Shown here: positions 33,857 to 46,400 of the stretch, piece by piece | How the letters are laid out: every line of letters begins with the position of its first letter | How positions within the stretch are numbered: the stretch's first letter is position 1 | Source of the DNA: Aquanectria penicillioides | Taxonomy: Eukaryota > Ascomycota > Sordariomycetes > Hypocreales > Nectriaceae | Length of the DNA stretch: 64,000 bases | Direction of reading: 5' to 3' | Assembly: GCA_003415625.1 (NCBI GenBank) | Contig: PYIU01000003.1 | Span: forward strand, 6,386,001-6,450,000 | Made by a program: the position numbers and the translations under genes | Notes under the pieces: generated by a model | Seen by the model: only the letters and a program-made list of their open reading frames with translations | Databases searched by the model: none | Told to the model about the DNA's origin: nothing

Positions 33857-35285
33857 ATGGGCATCAACAACCCCCTCCCGTCGTCTATGGCGTGTAAGTC
33901 CCCAACTTGCTGGTCGCTGCCCCTCATGGCGCATTCTCCCTCACAAATCCCCCCGTACCCCTCTCTAAAGGCTTCGAACCCAACCTTCGTCCTCCCACAC
34001 TCGCTCAGCTTCTCCAGGCTCTCCTCCCGCGACCTGCTAATTTTTTGTTTCGTTCCTTTCCGCAGCGGAATGTAAGAAGTGCGGCAAGATCCTCACGTCA
34101 TTCATCAACCCTCGCCAGGCCTTCGGCCCCGACAAGGTCATCCCCCCCTCCGTTCTCGCAAACGCCAAAGGCCTCGCCATCATCACTGTCCTCAAGGCTG
34201 GTTTCCTCGGATCCGGCCGATTCGGTAGTGGCCTCGTCGTTGCTCGTCTGCCCGATGGCTCCTGGAGCGCCCCCAGCGCCATCGCTACCGCCGGTGCCGG
34301 CTTCGGTGGTCAGATCGGCTTCGAGCTTACCGACTTTGTCTTCATTCTGAACGATGCCAGCGCTGTCAAGACCTTTGCCCAGGCCGGCTCCCTGACACTC
34401 GGTGGCAACGTCTCCCTTGCGGCTGGTCCCGTTGGTCGCAACGCCGAAGCTGCTGGCGCTGCCTCCCTCAGGAGCGTCGCCGGCATCTTCAGTTACTCCA
34501 AGACCAAGGGCCTCTTCGCTGGTGTTTCTCTCGAAGGATCCGCCATCATCGAGCGTCGCGATGCCAACGAGAAGATGTACGGAACGCGCTACACCGCCCA
34601 ACAGCTCTTGACCGGCTCCGTTGGAGCTCCTCCCCAGGCAGCGCCTCTGATGAACATCCTCAACTCGAGGGTCTTTAGCGGTATGCGCAGTGGCGCCACC
34701 GAAGACGCCATGTACAACGACGTCCCCGTATACGACGAGAACCACGATGATGTTGTATGGAACGGTCAACGAGGCTCCGCATACGGCGAGGGTGTGTCCC
34801 GCAGCCGCGAAAATAGTTTCGGCGCCCCCAAGCGCTCGACAACATGGCAGGATGACGTTTACGACCGACCGGGTGGCGACAACTCTCCTTCACGCTCCAA
34901 CACATTTTCAACATCACACAACAATGACGACTACGTCTACAGGGACAACCCCGCTCCTAGCTTTGAGAAGAAGGTTGGCCCTGGCCGGCCGGCCGCTCCC
35001 AAGCCAAACTTTGCAGCCAAACAGGCTCTGCTTAAGAAAAACGAGGCCGTTGCCGTGTTCAACTTTGACGCTGATCAACCTGGCGACCTTGGTTTCAAGA
35101 AGGGCGAGGTCATCACCGTTATCAAGCGAACTGATAGTGACAACGACTGGTGGTATGTATTCATGTTCCCCTTTCACCACCCCTCGAATTTCGCAGCCTT
35201 GTGGTTAACGCATTTCTCCAGGACTGGTCAAATTGGTTCGAGACAGGGTATTTTCCCCAGCAACTACGTCAAAATGAGGGAGTAG
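33857..35285 (+). CDS. LSB3: Ysc84 actin-binding / SH3 domain protein (Lsb3/Ysc84)
   Basis: Cortical actin-patch protein of endocytosis: the N-terminal YAB domain binds lipids and actin, the SH3 binds Las17/WASP-type proline motifs. Exons are 33857-33893, 34066-35152 and 35222-35285 (395 residues). The Ysc84 domain runs from about residue 12 (SECKKCGKIL) through IPPSVLANAKGLAIITVLKAG, FGSGLVVARLPDGSWSAPSA, GAGFGGQIGFELTDFVFIL, LGGNVSLAAGPVGRNAEA and TKGLFAGVSLEGS. A disordered linker follows. The SH3 starts at AVAVFNFDADQPGDLGF, continues GEVITVIKRTDSDNDWW and, across the last intron, ends QGIFPSNYVKMRE. No frameshift was seen. Aim21 at 10015-12623 is a plausible functional neighbour in actin patches. 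Confidence 0.95.
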
Positions 35286-35958
35286 ATGAGTCCCATCACC
35301 CTACTCTGCGCCAATCACCCTCCAAACCACTTCTTCGAAAATTGCTTTTGAATAAACAAGCAGCAACCGGAAAACTTGAACGTTATGACACCCTCCCGAA
35401 TTTGCGACTCTGAAAACTATTTCCTACTCGGTCTGCGATTACGACTTTCCCCTACACCACATGCCTCAGGTTAGGTCCAATGGTCGGACGGAACTCAAAG
35501 AGGAGGGACTCAAAGGGGAATCGGGAAATCAAACCAGGGCTGCTTAGAGATATACACCCCTTTGGATTGCGGCTTTATCTCCATGAATTTCTTTTATGTT
35601 CGGGATTGGGCTGGGCTCTTCATACCCCATACATTTTCTGCTTCTTTGAACCCTACGCGGTACTGCAAATGATCTTTTACCACCCATTACATTTTTACTA
35701 TTACTTTTATGCTCATGTGACACTCTTGTTATTTACGCATCAGATTATGTGATGGAAGTCTCTCAAATCACCCTCCTCTCCTTCGCGCCCGCGCCTCCAT
35801 AGCTTACCTATTTCTTTTTCTGCCTCCATCACAGGCTTTACCAAGGATCAAACAGGTATGGCGTACCAAGTCGAATCCACCCTTGTTTCTTGTTGCGGTC
35901 GTTGTCTCAGGTACTGACAAGCGGACTTAGGGAGTCCCTTCATCCATGAAGCATCACA
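35286..35958. other. Intergenic region LSB3 to tRNA-Thr
   Basis: This stretch is the LSB3 3' UTR and tRNA upstream region. It is T-rich around 35640-35760. No coding signal was seen. Confidence 0.5.
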
Positions 35959-36055
35959 GCCCCGTTGGCTCAGTGGTAAAGCGTATCACTAGTAAGCGAT
36001 TCAAACCCGTTTCCACGAAATGATAAGATCACTGGTTCGATTCCAGTACGGGGCA
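35959..36055 (+). tRNA. tRNA-Thr (anticodon AGT) with 25-base intron
   Basis: The acceptor stem GCCCCGT (35959-35965) pairs perfectly with ACGGGGC (36048-36054), then discriminator A. The A box TGGCTCAGTGG is at 35966-35976 and the B box GGTTCGATTCC at 36034-36044. The anticodon stem TATCA/TGATA encloses CTAGTA, an inserted 25-base intron after position 37, and A38; the anticodon is AGT (Thr). The T stem ACTGG/CCAGT is perfect. The D stem has one mismatch. A run of seven T at 36080-36086 is a good RNA polymerase III terminator. Confidence 0.92.
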
Positions 36056-36478
36056 TAAATGAGGTCGTGTGGCCGCTTCTTTTTTTGCGTTTTCTTTCCA
36101 GAAAGGATGATGGGATAGAGAGAGGGTTGGTTGGTGGTGTTGTTGGTGGAGGAAGATGGGAGGAAACGTGAAAGGTAGCCCCCAGCAATCACGACTGCCA
36201 ACAAGCTCTGCTTTGTTATTTTTCTCTTAAAAGTAAAAAAATATTGTTTCCTCGGACGGAATCTCATGCATTTATTAAACTTTCTCTATTCCTGAGTTCG
36301 GCTATCCATCATGGTTCTTTAGTCCATAGTCGTCAACACGTAGGCTTGTAAGTGCCATCCAACGATAAGCTCAGCTCTCCTCCACCCGACTGACCTGCTC
36401 TCAACAAGTAATGCTTCTTTAAAGTCCGTAAAAATCACCATACACGCAGGTGCAATATAAACACTCTCTCTCTATCTC
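36056..36478. other. Intergenic region after tRNA-Thr
   Basis: Contains the T7 Pol III terminator just after the tRNA and probably the 3' UTR of the next minus-strand gene. No further feature was seen. Confidence 0.5.
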
Positions 36479-36949
36479 TTAGTTAATAACCCCGTCCATC
36501 CACTCCTCTACTCGTCTTCGAACAGCCGCGGATGCCGTTGCTTCAGGGCGTCTGACTAGCCGCCAAATGGCCTCTCGTGGGCCTTCCTTGACCTTGATGA
36601 TATCAAAGTTTCTGGCCACCTCGCTTCCCCGACCCTTTCCACGACTCACGTCTGCCATGAGCTTGCACACCTTGGCGCGCATTCCCCGACGATGCTTCGT
36701 AGGCACGATCACGTGGAGTTTGCGACCCATTTTCGTCGAGCGGGATTGTTGGATGCTCCAAATAATAATGTCCTTGTTGCATGTTTCGCCCCATTGAAGG
36801 ATATGGCGGGGGAGATTTGGCGCCTGGTCGTCAACGAGGCGGAATAGGCTCATGTCTGGCCTACTGATGGGGTTCTCGACCTTGCTGAGATCAATGTCTG
36901 CGAAGAGGTCAAGGATACCGCTTCGGCCACAGAACCAGGTAGTATGCAT
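36479..36949 (-). CDS. Small basic protein of unknown function
   Basis: 156 residues from the first ATG (MHTTWFCGRSGILDLFADID); the frame is open further upstream but has no ATG there, and that part is A/T-rich leader-like DNA. No family is recognised. Visible features are LFRLVDDQAPNLPRHILQWG, a short segment KDIIIWSIQQS, a very basic patch (KMGRKLHVIVPTKHRRGMRA, GKGRGSEVARN) and a C-terminal helix RPEATASAAVRRRVEEWMDG. It could be a nucleic-acid-binding or organellar protein, but the sequence does not decide. A 5' exon might be missed. Confidence 0.5.
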   Translation of the reverse strand: MHTTWFCGRSGILDLFADIDLSKVENPISRPDMSLFRLVDDQAPNLPRHILQWGETCNKDIIIWSIQQSRSTKMGRKLHVIVPTKHRRGMRAKVCKLMADVSRGKGRGSEVARNFDIIKVKEGPREAIWRLVRRPEATASAAVRRRVEEWMDGVIN

Positions 36950-37759
36950 GTTGACAATGAAAATTACAAAGGTAGTTGTTTGATAAAGGCCTAGTAAAGA
37001 TCTGAGATTAGATAATGCTTTTGATGAAGGGGATGTGGTGTGGAATACCCCTATCTTGGACGTAGTTGAGGTGCTTGGCGATGAGAGTGAAAATAACGGC
37101 ACGACAAGAATCTCTATGCGAATCTTAAGTCAGTGTGCTACTAGACCAGTTTCCCCAGAGAAATTGTAGGAGCAAAGCTGTCTTTATATTGCCCATATTT
37201 TGTGTTTACCTTTCTATCTTCGGAGATACCCTGTTTCTCGGGGTTCCTATGAGAAGGTTTAACATGGAATCACGTCTCAAAATGAGCCGTACATTCAGGC
37301 CCAGACAGGCAGTTGAAGGTCGGTCAAACTTAACCTGAACGGGATCAGGGGTTTTTATAGGATTTTTGTCATAACTGCTACCTTGATGTAATTGAATACA
37401 GGCCGTCCAAGTGTGGTTTAGAGAAGGCTGTAGAGTCGGAATAGAGTAGATGGGCCCAGTCATCATCTGTCGACAACAGGGAAGAGGGGGCATGCCAGGG
37501 CGTAGATGAGACTTTTAAGATCAGGTTACAACGCGATAATGCATATATCTATATACGCACGGATTCTCATTTTTTTATGGTTTTTTTATTGGCACCAAAA
37601 TAGCGCCGCCTAAGTTTCTTTCCGAAGGTACCGATTAAATCAACTGTTCACAGGGCCGTTTATTTGCACGGCCAGGCGTGAGAACTACAGCGAAGGTGCG
37701 GTATATAAGATGTTGATACGCGAAGAGGAAATTGGAAGGCATCCACCCAAGAACTACCA
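36950..37759. other. Intergenic region
   Basis: Comparatively A/T-rich region between two minus-strand unknown genes; promoter of the 36479 gene. No coding signal was seen. Confidence 0.5.
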
Positions 37760-39413
37760 TTAGTCGAATACCATCTCCTTCAGTTTGGTCCACCAAAAGT
37801 CCCTGCGCATATCCATGATCTGGTCCAGGTAAAACTTTGCACAGGTTTCTTTGTCTACTCCACTTTCTATGTCTATTTCATACTGCTCGAATAGCTGGGA
37901 TGTCGCCTGGCTGAGATACCTCAATGTTTCAGCATCCGTGACTAACACAGTTAGGTCCGGCTCCATCAGAGTTGGTAATGGTGACAACTTAGATTTAGGT
38001 TGCATGTTTGAAGAATGATCTGGGCGAACTATCACTCTACCTGGGTCGACCTGGATTTTCCTATCCGTGTCGTTTTTCATACTCTGTTCACGAATATGCA
38101 GTGTTGTGGCTGGATCTTCTTGGGTGCGAAAAGCACCACCATCAAGCCCTGTTCTGAGAGGTGATCCCAATTGACTATCCGAGTGAACATCTGAGACTTT
38201 TTGAACCGGGAGTACAATCGATCTCGTGGGGGATAATCGTTCATTCCTAGGATGGGAATCAAAGGGAAGTTTGCGAGGTCTTGGCATAAGATCCCGAAAG
38301 TTTTGCGATACACCAATGGGTGGGGTTTTCATGTCAGAATCGGGTTTCTGGGATGGGAATAAAGCAGATGGATCAAGTAGGCCACTTTCCGCCCCTTTCG
38401 GTTGAACCATGTTATGGCAGATTCGGTGGCTTGGATTAGGGGACATGGTGTCAGTCCCAGGAGGGCTTGTGGGAAGATCTAGATGGGCATTCCTATTGGA
38501 TTGGAGATTAGATTCGCCATTCGAGATCGGGGAATTCGTTGTGATTTCATCAAGGCCGAATGATTTCCTAAGCGGGGACCCAACCCGGGGTATGGTCCCT
38601 TGGCTGTTGGTTCGGCCAAGAATGGGGCTGTGAGAATTGTGTTGCTGCCCAAGCGCAGCCGAATTTCCGTTCAAGTGATACGACAGCGAGGCGTATGCTG
38701 GAGGGAATTAATTCTCTGGTGTTGCTGAGGCTGTTGCGGGGATGAGTGTTGGTCTGCCACAAGTCCGAAACTTGAAGATGCGAGCGCCGAATTCAACAAA
38801 GAGGTAAACGAATGATCTGACTGGTGCCCAGCATGATTTAGGATAGGTGTCTGGGATAAAGGCATCATTGTTGACAGTCGTGGACCAAAGTTTGAGGCTG
38901 TATGGAAATCCATCTGTGTACTTGGTGAGGTGTTCTCAGTAGATGTTATGAATGCAGAAGGTATCGAGTCTTGGACGGGGAGCTTCGACTTCTGTAACAT
39001 GTACACGGCAACGTTGAAGTCTCTTTGTTCTTCCAGTTGGGCGGTAATCGCTTGGTTATGGCCTGGAATCTGTACAAAAATTTCCTGCTGCTGTTTATCT
39101 ACACCAATCATGGTTGTCGGTGGGGTTGGGAGATTCTTCAGTAGATCATGGAGTCGAATTGATAACTTTGAGCATTAGCGAAGAATGTCCTGACATTTCC
39201 AATCTCTGGCCCACACACCAAGCGGCGCGGCCCATGATGAACAAGGAGAATTAACACCACAGTCGGGGAATCCACTGCGCGCTCGCCCTCTAAGGTCAAG
39301 GTAAAGATACTATTTGGTCGACAGGTGTGGTAAACTCTGGTTGCGACCCCATCTCGAATTTCGAATCGTCTCAGAGGACAACCTGACACTGGTGTTGATG
39401 GGCGAGCCATCAT
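37760..39413 (-). CDS. Unrecognised protein with N- and C-terminal folded ends (one frameshift)
   Basis: Proposed exons are 39413-39219 and 39165-37760 (about 533 residues). The 53-base intron has GTGTGT donor, CTAAT branch and AAAG acceptor; it removes an apparent frame change. I do not recognise a family. Residues ~1-140 look like a compact beta-rich domain: RPSTPVSGCPLRRFEIRDG, FTLTLEG, VVLILLVHHGP, LHDLLKNLP, QEIFVQIPGH and RDFNVAVYMLQ. The middle 300 residues are disordered, rich in Ser, Pro, Asn and Gln. The last ~60 residues form helices (LRYLSQATSQLFEQYEIDIE, CAKFYLDQIMDMRRDFWW). The frame slips at the GGG of 38703-38705 (coding CCC); one added C gives RINSPPAYASLSYHLNGNS and a continuous gene. 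The layout of terminal domains joined by a long linker would suit a scaffold protein. Confidence 0.6.
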
Positions 39414-40176
39414 AATTGTCAAGTTGAAACCCTAGCTGTAGGGTGGCAGAACCGGATTAGAGGTAGTGTGGGTTGGCTTCTTGAAAGCAGTAATGTGCTG
39501 CGCATGTTTACGAGGAGAGATCCATGGAGATAATCAATTTGGAATCGTAGATTTAGGTAGCCTTAGGCGTCTAAGGTGCTGTTGCCCTGCATCTTTAGAA
39601 AAGAAAGAAAAAACTGCCGAGGCCATTTAACACACACCTTGCTCCTTCTGTCTTCAAACGAAGCACGGAAAAGTCAATGTGAATCTGGGGTAGGCAATCA
39701 AGGTCGTGCCTGAAATCGACGTGGAGAGGGAAACAACCCGATTGGCCAGCCGCATGGCAGGTGCATTGTGATCACGTGCAGATAAGATGATCGCGCATCC
39801 AGGCGATTTTCGAGGCGCGCGCAGCTCCAACCACCAGAGACCCCAGCCAGACGACCTGGACTAGGTGGAACGTCGACGATATCCCCAGTGTAGAACCACA
39901 TCCCCCAAAACTTTGGACTTCTCCCAGGGGCTTCCTGTTGGTCTGCTGCAGCATCCGGCGAGGGCGCTCCTGCTCGCCCCATCGACCCTCGACCCTCGAC
40001 CCTCGATTCTCGACGCCCGCGCACGACGCGACTTCTCTCAAAGACCGATCGATCTTGACGACGATATCTACGTCGCTAAGCGCAATTGCTACCGCGCATC
40101 TTTCCAGGCCTTCAAAAGCCTTGACGATATCTGTGTGGAATTCTTGAATCCTTCGTGGATCACATTGACCGACATC
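39414..40176. promoter_or_regulatory. Divergent promoter of the 37760 gene and RSC9
   Basis: Contains CACGTG at 39773-39778 immediately followed by GATAAG at 39781-39786, and a short (CGACCCT)n direct repeat at about 39983-40013 in the presumed RSC9 leader. The frame is open upstream of the chosen RSC9 ATG but its translation has no coding character. Confidence 0.4.
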
Positions 40177-43121
40177 ATGGCACCCGTACGGCAGGAAACC
40201 CCGGTACACGTAATCGACCGCACCACTGAGTATGAGGACTTCATGACTCGGTTGCGCGAGTACCACAACAAGCGGGGCACTACTCTCGACCCTGAGCCCA
40301 AGGTTGGCACGACGCATCTCGATCTTATGAAGGTTTTCAATCACATTGTTGCAAATGGAGGTTACGACAAGGTTTCGGAGGAGAAGCTTGCATGGCGGCG
40401 CATGGCTGCCGAGTTGGGTATCTTTTCCAACAACGAAGCTTCAACTGCCTTTTCCCTCAAGGAGAAATTCTACAAGAACCTTGCTGCCTTTGAGATCACC
40501 ACCGTTCACAACAAGGAACCTCCGCCCAAGGAAATACTCGAGGACGTGACAGCCAAGGGTGCTAGCCTCCTGACCCGCACCCGCGAGAACTTCCGTGGCA
40601 AGCGCGAAAGTAATATTGGCGCTACGGATTCTGCGGCCTCGGGAGATGATGGCACGCCAGTTCGCGAACGGCCTGTTCCTGATGCTGCGGCCAGTGCCCG
40701 TGCATCTCGCGGTCTGCGTGAGGCACCACCCCAGCGTGTCATCTTCCAGCCTGATACTGGTCCATCCAGGACAACGAGACATTCGTCATCACACCAGGCC
40801 AGTCACCAGAACTCGCCGGCGGTGAACCCTCCACAGACGCCGTCTCATCAGCAGGGCATGCCTCCTATGCCCCAGCCACAGAGCCACCAAGGAAACCGGG
40901 GCCCCTCTATCTTGCATCACCCCCCCAATCCTGAAAATACCTCCAATCTGGTCACCTCGTACCAGCCGCGCTATCTTAAGCCTCTCCAGCTTCGCGCTGT
41001 TGCCACTCCCAGTAACGCCCCTAATGAATTTCAAAGACCTCGCCAAAATCAGCGTGTGCTGGACCCCCGCCAGCCCATGCAGCCTGGCAGTAAGTCTTGC
41101 ATGATCTCCCCTAAAACGAACAATTTCAAACTAACATTGCATAGCTGGCTTTGATGGTCCGAACATCTATATGCGTTGCCTCAATGCGTTGCGTTCTAAT
41201 ATCCCAGAGGAGCAGGCGTTTGCTCTTAACCATCTGGTTAAGATCTCGTTCGAAAGAGGTGACAAGTACAAGTTTGACTCGTTCCCTGGCCTCGCAGAGG
41301 GCCTAGTAGAGAAGGCCCTGCAGGTTGGCAATCTCTTCTACCATGTTGACTGGATGGTGTCATGGGAACCTATTCTTGATTCTAGGGACATCGGGGTGCT
41401 TGATGGTAATAACGGCACCCACGACATTCTGGAACGAATCCAAAGTCTTATTGAAAAAGACACGCCCGACGTGCTCCAGACTGAGTCTTACTCCGACGAG
41501 ATGACTCTGATTACTGAAGCAGTCCTAACTGTACGAAATATGGTTACTCTGCCCGAGAATGCTCACAACATGTCCGACTTTTACCCTTTGAAGGACCTTG
41601 TCTGCATTATTCTGCACCTACCTCCCAAAGATTCCCTTGTTGAGCTTAAGCACTTGACTTTGGACATTGCAGAGCAGCTTACACCATTCATGGTACTTGA
41701 GTCAGATGACCCTCTCTACAAGACATTGTTGGAGCAAATGACATCTGAAGACCGTGGAACCATTTTGACAGCACTCCGCGCCCTTGGGCGGATTTCAATG
41801 AACCTCGAAGCAACCAACAAATTGGGCAACGTTCCTGGGCCAATTCTACAAAGAATTGCTAGCTGGCTTCTCCTGAACGATGACGAGCTCACGGACGCCT
41901 GCCTCGATTTCCTGTACCAGTACACTGCAGTCGTCCCCAATGTCGACAACCTAATCCGCTCCTTGACACCTGAAAACCTCGTTGACCACCTTACACGGCT
42001 CCTTGCCCACGGTGCCCGTAAGGTCCAACGGGAATTTGTCCTCGTACCTGAACACAAAATGCCTGCCCGCGATGAAATTGCCCCGATGCCGGAGGACCTC
42101 CTTCAGGAGATGCTCAAGCTCGAGGAGCCCGACCGTGTTCATGCCTGGGTTCGCAGTTTCTTCGAGGAAGATAGCGACTCCTTTGTTACCCAGTTAGCTG
42201 CATGGCAAGCATATCAGAATGCTTTTGTTGGTCCACTCAAAGTTATTGGCCAGGCGCTCATCACTCCCGCCGACTTTATCAGGAACAGCACCTCTGTGTA
42301 CAAGGATTCAAATGCGCAGGTCCTCCGAGAGCCTGGCGATCCCCAACAAAAGTTTATCATTCATGGCATCCGTGCCCGTCCTCGACCACTCAGTATTGAT
42401 GGTAGAGAGTACGGTCGATGTCTCTGGGCCTCTAACCCCACAACAAAAATGAGAAGTGTGGCCATTTCTTCCTTACAGCTAAGCAGATGTGGGATCACAT
42501 CCTTACGACTCACCTGGGCGAAAAGAAGAACGAGAGTGACCAATACGAGAATGTTGAGAAGGAATTCACATGCACCTGGGGCGAATGTTCTCGGTTTGTC
42601 ACGCCAATCAGGGTCCACCTCCAGGACTTCGCCAGGCATGTCAACACACACGTCTCGGCCATTCTGCCAACCTCAGAGGCGCTCGCTCGGCGACCAGACC
42701 GACCATGGGTCATCCCCGCCAAGACCATGGCTGTCACCTATGAGGAGACGATGACGGTGCGGGACGAGCGAAATCCCAATGCACCCCCGCAGGCTGCCGG
42801 CATTCCGCTGAGTGCCGCGTTGGTGCTGCGCAACATTGCCCGCAACGTCGTCAAGACCGAAGCCGAAGATGAGCTAGTCAAAACCCAGGAACAAGGCGGG
42901 GAATCTGGGGGGTGGAATGAGACACTCTTCCGACCGATCTTGCCACGACTTTTTGAAATCCTTGCAGAGAACCGAGCTTTGGTACGTCGAGCCATCTTCG
43001 CCTCTTATTCATCTAGGGAACCAATTACATGACATGTCAGAGCTAACTATTCTTGCAGAGTCCCTATATTGCGTCACTACTGGATCTCATCCGAACGGAT
43101 ACTGAAGGTCAGGGTCGTTGA
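40177..43121 (+). CDS. RSC9: RSC chromatin-remodelling subunit Rsc9, ARID type (one frameshift)
   Basis: DNA-binding subunit of the RSC ATP-dependent nucleosome remodeller, nuclear. Exons are 40177-41089, 41145-42981 and 43059-43121 (about 937 residues). The ARID/BRIGHT domain lies at residues ~10-115: YEDFMTRLREYHNKRGT, HLDLMKVFNHIVANGGYDKV, EEKLAWRRMAAELGI. A disordered Pro/Gln/His linker follows, then an armadillo-like helical region (about 300-640). The C-terminal third holds a zinc-finger/RFX-like part with CGHFF, WDHILTTHL, CTWGECSRF and FARHVNTHV. The last exon encodes SPYIASLLDLIRTD. The start is the first ATG matching the family beginning. The frame slips at CCCC 42436-42439: one added C gives NPHNKNEKCGHFF into the downstream frame. 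Without it the helicase-partnering C-terminus would be lost. Confidence 0.93.
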
Positions 43122-43395
43122 TATGCCGTGTGGGGCCGAGCTTCGTAGGTTGGTGGCGAGCATGGGTGGGTCGGACCCTGTCCGAACAGGATGTCAAGAG
43201 CCGATACACAAGGCGCCGAGACCAATCCTTAAATCGTGTTTGGATGAGAACGCAACCAACCAAGCCTGCGATATTAGATCTCACAGCAACCACAACACAA
43301 ACCCTTGGCCAACACGCCTGCCGGGGCAAGGGAAATCTGACAGAGATCGCAGCCGAGCTGCAAGACAAGTTGGGGTGCAGGAAGAGGGGTTGAAA

Positions 43396-43419
43396 GAGAT
43401 GAGATGAGATGAGATGAGA
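43396..43419 (+). repeat. AGATG microsatellite
   Basis: About five direct copies of the pentamer AGATG just beyond the RSC9 3' end. Seen directly; no function implied. Confidence 0.85.
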
Positions 43420-46400
43420 AGAGGGGCGAGCATTACGAGGAAGGGGTGCAGCCGATGAATAGAAATTGCGCACGGATGAGAGGAAGACGAAAGGGGATGG
43501 GGATGGAGGGATGAGGGGGGAGAAGTTGATGGATGGGCGTGGCCCTGCATTGCTCAATTGATTGTATCTGGATTGGCTTGTGTAATAATACCCTGCCCGC
43601 CGGCGTTTGGAACGGGGTGGCTGGCTGTGTCTGGCCGGATGGTGTTGGATGAGGGCGAGCAGGATGGGTCGGCGGGCTAGAGACACTGAGAGTGAGGCTT
43701 GATAATTGCTATGGCGCGTCTGACGCGCTGTTTTGTGGGATAGATAGTCGTATATCGGCGAATGGGTGTACTGGTATTTGATCCTATTTCTTGCGAGGTG
43801 TTGCGACGACGTCCCATTGAGCTGGGACCGATCTGAAAGAACGACATCTGACACGCCAATCCAGCCAACATGATACTATCCACATGAGCTTCCCCCAGAA
43901 ACGCCAGCATCACCGGCCCGGACTGCACCAGGATCTGGTAATGGCTGCACGGCGCATCTGCACGGCGCCGGGCCGGTCCCCAGGTTTCCAGGGTCCGTAT
44001 CGAGCAGCCCGTCCCCGGGAGACTAGAGCGGTGGTCCGAACGTCCGAACGGCGACCGCCGTAATGCGCGGGGATCGCAAGAGATGTGGCTTGCCCAGGTC
44101 GGCGGCTCTTTCTCGTGGCAGCATGGGATGTCGGGAGATGTCGACCTCCATGTCGATGCGGCATGCCACTTATACCCCGGACTGTGGATTGTGGGAGGGC
44201 CCGGGCCCGTGCACGGGACGGATAGGCACGGCGCTCCCCACTCGCATTGGATGTGCATGTGCCTGCGACGGCGCCTCGACTAGTTGGACAGGCCTGTGGG
44301 CACCACCGCGCCATGGGCTGTGAGCGTTTCTGCAAACATTCTGGAACCAGTGACAGGGTGTGTGGCAGCTCCCCACCATCACGGCCACTTCAGGGTTGCT
44401 TCGGGGTCACCTCAAGGGCATTCTTTAGGATCAATGGGGCACCGTCCAACACTCCCAAGTCGACCACACCCACGCCGCGTCCCAACCTCGTGGTCAGGTT
44501 CCTCCTAGCTAGAGTTTCGCTGTCCTGCTGCGCCGTGCCCTCATCCCCATGTCTCATCTGTTGCACGGCAGCGGCATAGCATATGCAGATCGGGTGTGTT
44601 AGGTGCCTCGACTTGACCCTGTCAACCGTAATCTTGATTCCCAGCTGCGAGCCTAAGATTTCCTGGCGTGCGTTCTTTTGTCATGGACTCTGGTACATGA
44701 TCCTAAGCATCGATCCAAGTTGGCATTCGATCGATGCAGTTCTGCCCAAGCAGGAACCGGCACTAGTAGGTAGGTTGGCAAGAGTAGAGCGGAACGTCTT
44801 GAATATCTCTGTCCCTCTGTGGCACTATGGATCCTCAACAAGTTGCCTTGGTCACTCTAAAGAACAGTGCTGCCTAAGCTAAACAATTCGAGTTTGACCT
44901 TGATGGAGACTGGCAACTATAAGAGACGGACTTGGTCTCCCGCCGTGTCCCCATATCAGTGACCGTTTGGGGGCAAGGACTTTGTCCGAGCCTGCAATGT
45001 GCGAAATGCATGCAGAAGCTGCCAGGGTAAGGAGGCTTGCCCACGATGCGGGTGTGCAGATGGCGACGCAGATGCCCCACGGCACGCCCTTTGCCGCAGG
45101 GAGCATGGTCTGATGGCCCAGACCCGCCAAGCCGGCGAGACCTGCGGAATCGTCACTTTTGAGGGTATTCAGAGCTAGATAGGTTTAGAAGCACGGCTTT
45201 TGGCAACACATTCAATCGTTTCCTGGGTCGACACACCGCCACAAACCCTGCCGTGTATGTCGTCTCCGGACACGGCGGCGGGTTTCCGTTAGACTTTGTA
45301 TTGTGTGATACGCACGGCTTGGTTATGCCGATTCTGGCACAAATAATGATGTGACATACGAAGTGTCGTCATAACTGCTCAATTGCAACAACCTCCTCAA
45401 GTAGGGATGACACTGGTTGAGGTGGTTAACACATTCCATCTTGTGATGACCCGAGCCCTGGCCCTCGGACTATAGCTAGCAGCCGGTCTCGCAGTAGAGG
45501 ACACCGCTCAACAAATCCCACCAATCTTTTCAACCTACCTTTTTGGCCACCGTTTTCTATCCCTCCATTGTTTCGGAGAGTTGTCTTCTCAGCCACGCAA
45601 GCTGGAAACTAGTCCAGTGAGAGAAGGCTACGAAGAAAAAAAAAAATCTTGGAGGGTGGGGGAGGAATCGACTCCGCGGAGTGGACCAATCTCATGCTGG
45701 CGTTAAGGTTGTCTTGGCAATCTGAGGGTTAGCGTTCTGTCTTCCAACGGGACGGAATGCAACCAACCCTGCTTTGTTGTTCATTTATTGTAATTTGCAC
45801 GATTCATCGATATCAAAAGCTCTCAAAGTCTGTCCATCCGTGCATGACTGGGGTATGACCGATCGCAAGCAAGTCAACTTTGACCACATTGTTTTGCAAA
45901 CTCAGATAAGACAACCCTGGTCTTTGTTTGGGCCAATTCATGAGATTGGGTTTCCATTATATGCTCGCATTGGCATCGAAGCCAAACGGCAACATCAAAT
46001 GAGCACGGCAGCGCAGGCTGAGTCAGGCAGGTTGGAGAGTCGTGTAGAATACGGTCTCACTGGGATGAAGGTGTGCTCCGTGCTCAGTTCCCCCGTGTCG
46101 GCTGTGGCCGCCGTCGTTGGATGCTGGCATTGCGGGGGATGCTAGAAAAGACAGCATGTCCACATGATGGCTTGCGTGAAATGAGCTGTGCTATCTCGGT
46201 GAGGCGCGGACTAGTCAATGCGCGCGGGACACGAGTACCCCACGCCGCAGCCTCCACGAAGCCTTCCGACTGGGCTTTGGAAACTTGCTCCCTTGGTCCC
46301 CGGTAGCCCCAGGTTCACTCGCGCTGGAAGCTCGGGGGCAGTTTCGGAGGCGGTCCTGGGAACTTGGGACAAGCAAATTACCATGTCTGTCGCTCATCTC

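Noticed and set aside
39138..39422. Apparent eleventh frameshift in the 37760 gene near 39170
   Set aside because: A 53-base intron (39218-39166) with donor, CTAAT branch and acceptor joins the frames exactly in phase.
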